Source of the DNA: CAYUYM01 sp964449305
Lineage (GTDB): Bacteria > Bacteroidota > Ignavibacteria > SZUA-365 > CAYQST01
DNA: 24,754 nt
Assembly: GCA_964449305.1 (NCBI GenBank)
Contig: CAYUYM010000025.1
Span: 1 to 24,754 of the forward strand
Direction: 5' to 3'
Numbering within the stretch: position 1 is the first letter of the stretch; the number at the start of each line of letters is the position of its first letter. Below the pieces are notes generated by a model. The model had not been told where the DNA came from. It ran no database searches and saw nothing but the letters and a program-made list of their open reading frames with translations. This document shows, one piece after another, positions 1 to 7,596 of this stretch. A program made the translations under genes and the position numbers.

Positions 1-53
1 CGAAAACCGTTGAGCCCTTCGGGGTTCCCTGGGTTCGAATCCCAGTCTCTCCG
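1..53 (+). tRNA. tRNA-Ser (probable anticodon CGA), 3' part only
   Basis: The window opens inside the anticodon loop: CGA (1-3), AA (4-5), then the 3' side of the anticodon stem ACCGT (6-10). A long variable arm (about 11-28) with a CCC-TTC-GGGG hairpin marks a class II tRNA. The T arm is complete: CTGGG (29-33), loop TTCGAAT (34-40), CCCAG (41-45). The acceptor 3' strand TCTCTCC (46-52) is followed by discriminator G53. TCTCTCC with discriminator G matches serine tRNAs such as E. coli serU, which argues against Leu or Tyr. The CCA tail is not encoded (the next bases are CAA). The anticodon is inferred because its 5' flank lies outside the window. Confidence 0.9.
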
Positions 54-57
54 CAAG

Positions 58-89
58 AAAGCCCGCAACGACACCACGTTGCGGGCTTT
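58..89 (+). terminator. Intrinsic terminator after tRNA-Ser
   Basis: A perfect 13-bp inverted repeat, AAAGCCCGCAACG (58-70) and CGTTGCGGGCTTT (77-89), encloses a 6-nt loop. The A-rich 5' flank and T-rich 3' end fit a Rho-independent terminator. It lies five bases after the tRNA. Confidence 0.88.
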
Positions 90-393
90 CCCTTTACGCC
101 ATGTGAGGTTTCGGCACGGGAGAACAGGGAAATCACTTGCGCTTGTGACGTGAAAAACCTGCGCTTTCACTTGCGTCAAGACGAAACAGAACGCCCGTCA
201 ACGCAAGGTGTGGCCGGACCGCCCTGGACTGTGGCCTGTGACCGGGTTTTCGTATCTTGTCCCCATTCTCGATGCGGCAGTCGTCCTTGTCCATCACTTC
301 TCACGAGCTCTCTTCGTGCCCACAGCAGCAATTCCCCTTCGGTGGCGGCTGCCAGCAATGTCACCGGATCATGGTGCAACTCCCTTGTCCCGG
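90..393 (+). other. 304-nt leader between the tRNA terminator and the sensor kinase gene; repeats only
   Basis: I see no convincing gene here. A 9-bp direct repeat TCACTTGCG occurs at 133-141 and 167-175, 34 bases apart start to start. A 6-bp inverted repeat, GTGAAA (150-155) and TTTCAC (165-170), lies between and overlapping the copies. This could be a regulator site or a small hairpin. TATCTTG at 253-259 resembles a Bacteroidota -7 element (TAnnTTTG) with one T missing, but no TTG lies at the right distance, so I do not call a promoter. The downstream reading frame stays open back to 208, so the exact gene start is uncertain. Confidence 0.4.
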
Positions 394-3300
394 ATGGAAC
401 GGGCCGCCGTGTCGCGTCCTGGGCGTCGGTGGACGTGCATCACCTGCCGCATCGGCTTCCTGCTGGCATGCGTCTCCATGGCGGTTCATGCACAGACGTT
501 CTCGTACCTGTGCTCCGTCGTCACCTCGGAGCAGGGGCTGTCACAGAACACCATCCGGGCGATGGTGCAGGATCGCCAGGGCTTCCTCTGGTTCGCGACG
601 GACGATGGCCTGAACCGGTATGACGGGTACAGCTTCACCGTGTTCAAACCGGCGCGCGGCCGCAATTCCATCAGCGGGAACATGGTCACGACGCTTCTGC
701 AGGATGCACGGGGCGACCTGTGGATCGGGACCGCAGGCAGGGGGCTCAACCGCTTCTCTCCCTCCAGCGGCACCTTCACCATCCACCGTCACGATTCCAC
801 TCGGAGTGGTGGCATCTCCAGCGATCATGTGATCGCGCTGTGTGAGGGATGCGACGGCTCGATCTGGGTCGCCACACGGCACGGACTGGATCGCCTTGAT
901 CCGGGATCCGGCAGTTTCAGCCCAGCCATGCTGCGTGATCCCACCGGGCAGATCCTGCCCGCTCCGCACATCCGATCGCTTCTCTGCACCCTTGATGGGA
1001 GGCTGTGGATCGGGACAGAGGATGCCGGTGTGGTTGTGTTCGACACCCGCACGCTGCGCTGCATTGGGTGGTACCCGGTCGGCACCGGACCGCGTGGTCT
1101 GCGCTCCACCAGCGTCACCTCCCTGTGTCAGGATCGAAGCGGACGCATCTGGATCGGAACCGCGGTGGCGGGGCTGCACCTGTTGGACGCCGGCGGACAG
1201 GGGTTCACGCACTTTGCCGCCGATCCATCCGCCCCCGGCTGTCTCGCGTCGGACTACGTCCGCTCCGTGCAGCAATGTGACAGCGTCACGCTCGCCATCC
1301 TGACCAACCGTTCGCTCGAGTTGATGGATCTGCGCACGCACGCGATCCGACGCATCTGGAGCAACAGGCAGCTCACGGACCCCGCCACGCTGCTGCGCGA
1401 TGCCTCGGGCAACTTCTGGATCGGTTCCACAGGCACCGGCATGGTGAAGCTCGTGCCGAAGCGCAAGAATTTCCGCACGGTGGGCATCGGTGACAGTGTG
1501 CATGCTGGTATGAGCTTCTGCGCTGTGCGGGCCATGGCCGAGGATCGCATGGGCAATCTCTGGGTGGGCGGGCACGTCGGGCTCAACCGCCTTCCCGCTG
1601 CCCGGCGTGCGCGCGACGGCTCGCACGCTGATGCCGCCTGGGAGCGTGTGCCCGTTCTCGACACCTACAACATCCTCTGCATCCGTGAGGATCCGGACAG
1701 ACCGGGGGTGTTGTGGTTCGGATCGGAGGACGCCGGGGTGTTCCTGTGGAACACGGCCGGCGGGCGCATCGAGCATTTCCATATGCGCGCAGCCGACGAA
1801 CCGCACCGCTTCATGGGGGCAGGGTGCAACGTGATCCTTGCCACGCGTGGGCACGAGCTCTGGTTCGGCAGCAACGTGGGAGTCTCCCGGTGGGATGCGG
1901 TCAGCCGCCGGTTCGTGGACTACCGGCACGATCCGGCCGATCCATCAAGCATCGGTCCGGGTTCGGTGAAGACGTTGTGCGAGGATGCCTCCGGTCGGCT
2001 GTGGATCGGCACGGATGTCGGCGGCATTTCCATCCTCGATCCGGGCAGCGGGCGGTGCTCCCATCACACATCGGATCGCTCAAGCCTGACGAGCCTGAGT
2101 GACGACAAGGTGAACGCCATCATCGAGGATCAGCAGGGAGGAATATGGGTCGGCACAGCGGCGGGCCTCAACCATTTTATCCCCGCCACCGGGAGCTTTG
2201 TGGTGTACACCATGGCCGACGGACTGCCCAACGACTACATCTACGGCATCCTCGAGGACCGTCATGGCAACCTCTGGGTGAGCACAAACAACGGACTGTC
2301 ACGATACCATCCCATGACGGAAACATTCACGAACTATGATCGTCACGATGGCCTGCAGGGGGATGAGTTCAACACGCTCGCGTGGTACAGGAGTCCGTCT
2401 GGTGAGATGTTCTTTGGTGGGGTGACCGGCTTCACCAGTTTCCGGCCGGAGGAGATCACGATCAACACCCGCCCTCCTGCGGTGGCGATCACCGGAATCC
2501 GGAAATCCAACGAACCGGTGGAGTCGGACCGGCCGATCTCCATGCTTGGGGAGATCGTCCTGTCCCATACCGACCATGTCTTCTCCATCGAGTTCACCGC
2601 GTTGGACTTCACGGATCCCTCGAAGAACCGCTACGCCTACTGCATGGAAGGGTTCGACGATGGGTGGCGTCACACCACCGCGCAGCAGCGCATTGCGACC
2701 TACACCAATCTCCCTCCAGGCACATACCGCTTCCGTGTGAGGGCAACGAACAACGATGGAGTCTGGTGCACGCGGGAGGCCTCGCTCACCGTGGTCATCA
2801 CACCGCCCGTCTGGGCCACGTGGTGGTTCCGGGCCCTGGCGCTGCTTGCGGTGCTGGTGGCCGGTGGTGGCGTGTATGCCAACAGGAGGCGCCATGCAGC
2901 GATGCTGGCTGATGCGAAGCGGCGTTTCACCCATGAGCTGATCGAATCGCAGGAGGCCGAACGCAAGCGCATCGCCACCGAGCTGCATGATGCCATCGGA
3001 CAGGACCTCCTGATCATCCGCAATCTCGCATTCATGGCGCAGCAGGCGGGCTCGTCGGAGAGTCGGGACGCGTCATTGAACGGCATCGCAGAGACGGCGG
3101 CACAGACCATCGACGACGTGCGCAAGGTGTCGCGCAACCTCCGGCCGTATCAGATCGACCGGCTCGGCATCACGAAGGCGCTCCGTTCCATCGTGAACGC
3201 CGTGGCACCTTCGACGCCGATCCGTTTCACGGCGGTGATCGAGGATCTCGACGGCCTCATCCCGCGTGAGCATGAGATCCACCTCTATCGCATCCTGCAG

Positions 3301-3579
3301 GAATGCATCAACAACATCGTCAAGCATTCGGGGGCGGCCGGGGCGGTGATCACGCTGCGCGTCGCCGAGGCGCACATCACGCTCACCGTGAACGATGACG
3401 GCCAGGGGCTGCCCACGGACGCGACGCCCGGGCGGCAGCTCACTGCGGGCTTCGGGATGATCGGTCTGGCGGAGCGCGCCACCATCATCCAGGGGCAGCT
3501 CCGGATCCGGTCGCAACCCGGCCGCGGGACGACCATCATCGTCACCATTCCCATCACAGGAGGCACGCATGGAGCATGA
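394..3579 (+). CDS. Double-propeller (Reg_prop/Y_Y_Y) sensor histidine kinase, NarX/DegS type
   Basis: A transmembrane sensor kinase of about 1061 residues. The chosen start gives a signal peptide (Arg-rich start, hydrophobic IGFLLACVSMAV, then AHAQ); the frame is open upstream to 208 and no start has a clear Shine-Dalgarno. Residues about 50-688 hold 13-14 propeller blades with the Reg_prop signature (a D-x-x-G-x-L/I-W-I/V-G-T pattern), enough for two seven-bladed propellers. A Y_Y_Y domain follows at about 724-805 and a membrane helix at about 807-828. The cytoplasmic part has a HisKA_3 dimerisation domain with phospho-acceptor H865 in ELHDAIGQ. The HATPase_c domain shows an N box (QECINNIVKHS, about 969-979), DDGQG (about 1001-1005) and GFGMIGLAER (about 1019). 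It lacks the fused receiver and AraC domains of classical Bacteroides hybrid regulators. It overlaps the next gene, a response regulator, by 11 bases. The ligand is unknown, possibly glycan-derived by analogy. Confidence 0.93.
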   Translation: MERAAVSRPGRRWTCITCRIGFLLACVSMAVHAQTFSYLCSVVTSEQGLSQNTIRAMVQDRQGFLWFATDDGLNRYDGYSFTVFKPARGRNSISGNMVTTLLQDARGDLWIGTAGRGLNRFSPSSGTFTIHRHDSTRSGGISSDHVIALCEGCDGSIWVATRHGLDRLDPGSGSFSPAMLRDPTGQILPAPHIRSLLCTLDGRLWIGTEDAGVVVFDTRTLRCIGWYPVGTGPRGLRSTSVTSLCQDRSGRIWIGTAVAGLHLLDAGGQGFTHFAADPSAPGCLASDYVRSVQQCDSVTLAILTNRSLELMDLRTHAIRRIWSNRQLTDPATLLRDASGNFWIGSTGTGMVKLVPKRKNFRTVGIGDSVHAGMSFCAVRAMAEDRMGNLWVGGHVGLNRLPAARRARDGSHADAAWERVPVLDTYNILCIREDPDRPGVLWFGSEDAGVFLWNTAGGRIEHFHMRAADEPHRFMGAGCNVILATRGHELWFGSNVGVSRWDAVSRRFVDYRHDPADPSSIGPGSVKTLCEDASGRLWIGTDVGGISILDPGSGRCSHHTSDRSSLTSLSDDKVNAIIEDQQGGIWVGTAAGLNHFIPATGSFVVYTMADGLPNDYIYGILEDRHGNLWVSTNNGLSRYHPMTETFTNYDRHDGLQGDEFNTLAWYRSPSGEMFFGGVTGFTSFRPEEITINTRPPAVAITGIRKSNEPVESDRPISMLGEIVLSHTDHVFSIEFTALDFTDPSKNRYAYCMEGFDDGWRHTTAQQRIATYTNLPPGTYRFRVRATNNDGVWCTREASLTVVITPPVWATWWFRALALLAVLVAGGGVYANRRRHAAMLADAKRRFTHELIESQEAERKRIATELHDAIGQDLLIIRNLAFMAQQAGSSESRDASLNGIAETAAQTIDDVRKVSRNLRPYQIDRLGITKALRSIVNAVAPSTPIRFTAVIEDLDGLIPREHEIHLYRILQECINNIVKHSGAAGAVITLRVAEAHITLTVNDDGQGLPTDATPGRQLTAGFGMIGLAERATIIQGQLRIRSQPGRGTTIIVTIPITGGTHGA

Positions 3580-4222
3580 CATCCGCATCGTCATCGCCGA
3601 CGATCATCCCATCTTCCGCGCGGGGCTGCGGCAGGTGATCGAATCAGCACCGGGCATGGTGGTGGTGGCCGAGGCAGCGCACGGCGGGGAGGCTGTCGCC
3701 GCTGTGGAGGCGCACGATCCCGATGTGCTGGTGCTCGACGTGGACATGCCGGTGATGGACGGGCTCACCGCCGCGCGGGAGGTGGGCCAGCGGCGCCAGC
3801 GGGCACGAATCGTCTTCCTCACCATGTACCGGGAGGAGGATCTCTTCAACGAGGCCCTTGACGCGGGTGGCATGGGCTACATCCCGAAGGACAACGCGGC
3901 GCGCGAGATCCTGAACGCCATCGCCGCCGTGATGCGCAACGAGTACTACATCTGTCCATCGATGTCGCGCTTCCTCGTGGAGCGCAGCCGGCGGGCCCGG
4001 AGCGTGCTCGCACACCGGCCCTCGCTCGAAACGCTCACAGCCACCGAGCGCAGGATCCTGCGCCTGATCGTGGACAACAGGACCTCCAAGGAGATCGGCG
4101 ACGTGCTCGGCATCAGCTACAGGACGGTGGAGAACCACCGCACGAACATCAGCCGGAAGCTGGAGCTGCACGGAAGCCATGCGCTTCTGAAGTTCGCCTT
4201 CGACAACAAACATCTGCTGTAG
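3569..4222 (+). CDS. NarL/FixJ-family response regulator (partner of the 394 kinase)
   Basis: A 217-residue DNA-binding response regulator. The receiver domain (1 to about 125) has the acidic pair D11/D12, phospho-acceptor D57 in LVLDVDMP, switch residue T85 and conserved K107. A LuxR-type helix-turn-helix follows at about 150-212 (LTATERRILRLI, SKEIGDVLGIS, TVENHRTNI). GGAGG at 3559-3563 is a good ribosome-binding site six bases or so before ATG 3569. The start lies inside the end of the kinase gene (11-base overlap), so the two are translationally linked and very likely a cognate pair. Targets are unknown; the secreted-protein gene starting 168 bases downstream is the nearest candidate. Confidence 0.95.
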   Translation: MEHDIRIVIADDHPIFRAGLRQVIESAPGMVVVAEAAHGGEAVAAVEAHDPDVLVLDVDMPVMDGLTAAREVGQRRQRARIVFLTMYREEDLFNEALDAGGMGYIPKDNAAREILNAIAAVMRNEYYICPSMSRFLVERSRRARSVLAHRPSLETLTATERRILRLIVDNRTSKEIGDVLGISYRTVENHRTNISRKLELHGSHALLKFAFDNKHLL

Positions 4223-4235
4223 GGCGGCATCGCCC
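4222..4235 (+). other. GC-rich hairpin at the stop codon of the regulator gene
   Basis: GGGCG (4222-4226), loop GCAT, CGCCC (4231-4235). It begins at the last base of the stop codon. No T-run follows, so it is not a standard intrinsic terminator. The rest of the 167-base intergenic stretch to 4389 contains TAGTTTTC (about 4329), one mismatch from a Bacteroidota -7 element but without a matching -33 element. Confidence 0.3.
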
Positions 4236-4389
4236 GCCCGGGCCCCTGTGGGGAAACGCACAGGATGTCGTGTGGTTGTTTCCGTGAATGCGTGTGTTCG
4301 ACGGCATGCCGCCGGAGTGCGGTGGCGTGTAGTTTTCCGATGATCTGATCGGTCATCCCCGCGCGTCATTCCACCACTCTGGAGCACCC

Positions 4390-7300
4390 ATGAAACGCAT
4401 TGCGAGCGTCTCACTTTCAGCACTCATCATCGTTCTGCTGCTGTGGACCGATGCCTGCCCGGCCCAATGGTCGGGCAACGCCTACTCCTTCACCTCTGCG
4501 ACATCCACCGTCACCATCCCGTACAATCTTTTCTTCCAGACACAGACACTGGAGATCAGCTTCTCCATCGATCCCGCTCTCACCGGCAATGGGACGCTTA
4601 TCACCGATGGTCGGCGCTACAACCTCCGCGTGGTGAAGACCGGACCATCGACCTTTCTCATCGAGTATCTGCTCAAATGCGACACATCGTGGATCAGCAT
4701 ACGGTCCAAGACGCCCCTCACCTACGGCTCCTGGCACAATGTTGCCGTCCAGTACGACACCAGCGGCCGGCGGATCTGGCTCGATGGAGGGCGGGATGAG
4801 GAGACACCGTCGGACAATCCGAAACTCACCAACCTGTTCAACGAGGTGAATCACCATGTCGGCTGCAACCCGGACCTTCCCGACGAGACCTTCCGCGGGT
4901 TGATCGACGAGGTGCGCTTCTGGACGGTGCCCATCCCGCCCGACGTCCTTGAATTCTGGCGACGCTCTTCCATCAGCAGCGACAGCAGGCATCCGTACTG
5001 GGCGGATCTGGCGTGCTACCTGGAATGCGACGTCGATCCCTCCGGCGGATACGTGCACGACAGCAGGATGTGGCGGGAAGGCTCATGCACCGGGGTGAAG
5101 CCGTATGTGTTTCCGAACAGCTCTGTCTATGCGACTTCCGCCTACACGTTTCCGTCCGACTACTACCAGAACTACTTCTCGCCGAAGAGCACGGCCGTGT
5201 TCTTCAACAACCGGCTGCACCTCTTCACGAGTCACGGCGGCAATCAGCCGGTGCGCTCCACCTGCGGCACGATCGACGACGCAAACCATGTGGTCATGGA
5301 TCCATCCACCTTCCACCAGGTCGGCCAGCAGTATGAACTGCCGTTTGCTTGTTGCACCTACAAGACCGCGCTTCTGTATGTGAGCATGATGAACCTCGAT
5401 GAAAGCCTCTCGATTCCCTCCACGGCGACACAATTCTCCCACGTCGGCTCGCTGGACAGCGACGGGGATGTGACGGCCGACAACGTGTCGCGTGACATCA
5501 GCACCTGCGTCCCCTCGGCCATGGCGGTGATGAACGACACGGTCTACCTGTTTTCCTTGGTGAGAAACGGGTCCACCTTCTCCCTGAATGCCGAGTGGTC
5601 GGTGGATGGGAAGACGTGGACCTTCCTGCGAACAGTGAAGGACAACAGTGACAACACGCTGGACTACAGCCACGGGAACATCGCCGCCTGCACCGGGCGG
5701 AACGCATCGGGGAACGAGACCATCTTCCTCGGTTACATTGAGAAGTCGCACAATCAGATTCATCTTCTCGAATTCCATCGGGACAGTCAGACCGAGGCCA
5801 GGGTGCTTTCCGTACCGAAGGTCAGCAACTTCTCCATCGTGTCGGGCACGGTGGAAGGGGGGATGTCGTCAGGCTACACGCTGCAGCTGTTCTTCCGCGC
5901 CGACACGGCAGACCGCTTCGGCAACAGCGCCACCATCGGGAGGATCGAATACTCCATCGACAAGCACTTCGCCTACCCTGCCGAGCACCTCCAGATCTCG
6001 GGCACCGATTACTCAAATGGGACCTTTGAACACCAAATGTACTGGCCGCATGCCTTCGCCTACTACCAGACGCTGGGCTCGTCGAGCAACGTCCTGGGGA
6101 AGAAAATCGTGCTGGCGGTTGGCAACAAGACCACGAGCGGCAACCAGAACCTGTCCTTCCTCGTCTGGAACTCCGACAGGATGACGTACATCCCGGAGCG
6201 GGACACCACCGACACCACGCCCAGCGAATCCATCAGCCAGCTCCTGGGCGTGATCGAGGGCGCGCCGCCCTATGTGCTCAACGGGGAGGACCTCGGGGAA
6301 CTTGTGAAGTACCACACCTATCCCTCGTTCCTCGAGTTCGGATCATCGCAGAGCTCGTCGACCGACAGCTCGGTGTCCATGTCGCGATCCTGGTCCGTCT
6401 CATTCCGGTACGAAGGCATCGGCGCGGACTTCGAGGGGCAGACGCAGAAGGAATCACAGACGGAATACACCGAGAAGACCGCGGAGAACCGCCTGGTCTT
6501 CCCGGTGGAGGGCCGCCCGCGTGGATACCGCGTCTTCCTGAGACCCATCATCACACGGCGGAAGTTCGAGTTGACCGATCCCTCCGGGCGCTGGCTCGAC
6601 GACATCTACACGCTTGAGATCTCGGATCGCTTCATCGATTACGTCCCCTATGCCCTTGACACGGTGCAGGGATCGCCGAACCCGGTGAACTTCAGTTCCT
6701 ACATGCATCGCATGGTGGACCCGGGTGGATACAAGAAGCTGTATTCCGCAAACTACTCCTGGACCGGGGGCAACGAGTCGACCGTGTCGTTCGAGACCGA
6801 CAGCACAGTGACCACACGCACCGAGGAGGAGTTCTACAAGGGCGCCGGCGTATCGGTCAATGTGGACATGGGCGGCGGCATCGGTGTGGAGATGAGCACC
6901 ACCGTGTTCGAGTTCGAATCGAAGGTGGGCATGACCTCGCGGCATGAGGGGTCGACATCGATGTCCCACAGCCGGAACATTTCGATCACCACCGACTGTC
7001 CGTTCCATGGGATCGATGGAGACACGGCCTATTTCAGCGGCACGATCTACTGGATCAAGCCCACGGCGGGGAAGAACAACTGGTGGGTGCCAAAGGGGTT
7101 TGAGGCCCAGGAACCCTGGTGCATCACCTACAAGGTGAATTCCTACGCCACGCATCCCACATCAGTGGAGGGACCGGCGGAGATCGGGTCACCCGACATG
7201 GTGGCCCTGTATCCGAACCCGGCCGGCGACATGGTGGCCGTCACCGGGCGCATCCCCTGGGCGACCCGTGGGACGCTTGTCGTGTACAACGTCTTCGGTC

Positions 7301-7446
7301 GCGAGGTGCTGCGATCGGAGGGTGTGGACATGTCCGATGGCCGCTCGACACGGCTCGTCACGCGTCACCTGCCATCGGGGACCTATCACATGGTGATCGA
7401 TGCGGCGGGGCGGACCTGCCGAAAGACCTTCGTCATCGCGCGCTGA
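4390..7446 (+). CDS. T9SS-secreted LamG / propeller-like protein with amphipathic beta-hairpin region
   Basis: A 1018-residue exported protein of unknown function. GGAG (4381-4384) precedes ATG 4390. A signal peptide (KRIASVSLSALIIVLLLW, cleavage near PAQ) is followed by a LamG/concanavalin-like domain at about 26-200, with GSWHNVAVQYD near 114 and GLIDEVRFW near 171. Residues about 235-640 contain repeated beta-strand units (for example AVMNDTVYLF and ETIFLGYIE) that look like a sialidase- or lectin-type propeller; this is inference. Two Ser/Thr-rich segments with alternating polar and hydrophobic residues follow (about 650-690 and 795-869; for example VSVNVDMGGGIGVEMST). They resemble the membrane-inserting hairpin and flanking strands of aerolysin-type proteins. 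The last ~80 residues (from LYPNPAGDM, about 940) are a T9SS type A sorting domain, so the product is probably displayed or released at the cell surface. A secreted lectin without pore activity is the main alternative. Confidence 0.85.
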   Translation: MKRIASVSLSALIIVLLLWTDACPAQWSGNAYSFTSATSTVTIPYNLFFQTQTLEISFSIDPALTGNGTLITDGRRYNLRVVKTGPSTFLIEYLLKCDTSWISIRSKTPLTYGSWHNVAVQYDTSGRRIWLDGGRDEETPSDNPKLTNLFNEVNHHVGCNPDLPDETFRGLIDEVRFWTVPIPPDVLEFWRRSSISSDSRHPYWADLACYLECDVDPSGGYVHDSRMWREGSCTGVKPYVFPNSSVYATSAYTFPSDYYQNYFSPKSTAVFFNNRLHLFTSHGGNQPVRSTCGTIDDANHVVMDPSTFHQVGQQYELPFACCTYKTALLYVSMMNLDESLSIPSTATQFSHVGSLDSDGDVTADNVSRDISTCVPSAMAVMNDTVYLFSLVRNGSTFSLNAEWSVDGKTWTFLRTVKDNSDNTLDYSHGNIAACTGRNASGNETIFLGYIEKSHNQIHLLEFHRDSQTEARVLSVPKVSNFSIVSGTVEGGMSSGYTLQLFFRADTADRFGNSATIGRIEYSIDKHFAYPAEHLQISGTDYSNGTFEHQMYWPHAFAYYQTLGSSSNVLGKKIVLAVGNKTTSGNQNLSFLVWNSDRMTYIPERDTTDTTPSESISQLLGVIEGAPPYVLNGEDLGELVKYHTYPSFLEFGSSQSSSTDSSVSMSRSWSVSFRYEGIGADFEGQTQKESQTEYTEKTAENRLVFPVEGRPRGYRVFLRPIITRRKFELTDPSGRWLDDIYTLEISDRFIDYVPYALDTVQGSPNPVNFSSYMHRMVDPGGYKKLYSANYSWTGGNESTVSFETDSTVTTRTEEEFYKGAGVSVNVDMGGGIGVEMSTTVFEFESKVGMTSRHEGSTSMSHSRNISITTDCPFHGIDGDTAYFSGTIYWIKPTAGKNNWWVPKGFEAQEPWCITYKVNSYATHPTSVEGPAEIGSPDMVALYPNPAGDMVAVTGRIPWATRGTLVVYNVFGREVLRSEGVDMSDGRSTRLVTRHLPSGTYHMVIDAAGRTCRKTFVIAR

Positions 7447-7511
7447 GGCGGCGCCTGCGGGGGACGCCTCGGCACCCGCCCGATGTAACCGGACGGCCCT
7501 CCGGGGCGTCC
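7445..7511 (+). other. Two GC-rich hairpins in the 7447-7596 intergenic stretch
   Basis: Hairpin 1: GAGGCG (7445-7450) pairs with CGCCTC (7465-7470) and starts inside the stop codon. Hairpin 2 (7491-7511): GGACG and CGTCC outer stem, one G-G mismatch, CCC/GGG inner stem, loop TCC. Neither has a T-run. They could stabilise the upstream mRNA 3' end or weaken read-through into the next gene. Confidence 0.3.
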
Positions 7512-7596
7512 AAGGAGAATACGCGCCATCCCGGTCGTGTGGACAGCGACGCTGCCCCCGGCCGGGTGGCGGCATCTCCCGCCCACCGGAGGCCCC

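Noticed and set aside
1..393. tRNA-Ser as an integration site for a genomic island
   Set aside because: tRNA genes are common attachment sites, but no integrase and no second copy of the tRNA 3' end were seen in the window, and the adjacent genes show no change in composition I could detect by eye.
541..1929. 462-codon minus-strand open frame inside the sensor kinase gene
   Set aside because: Antisense shadow of the repeated propeller blades. Its apparent repeats mirror the blade repeats on the other strand.
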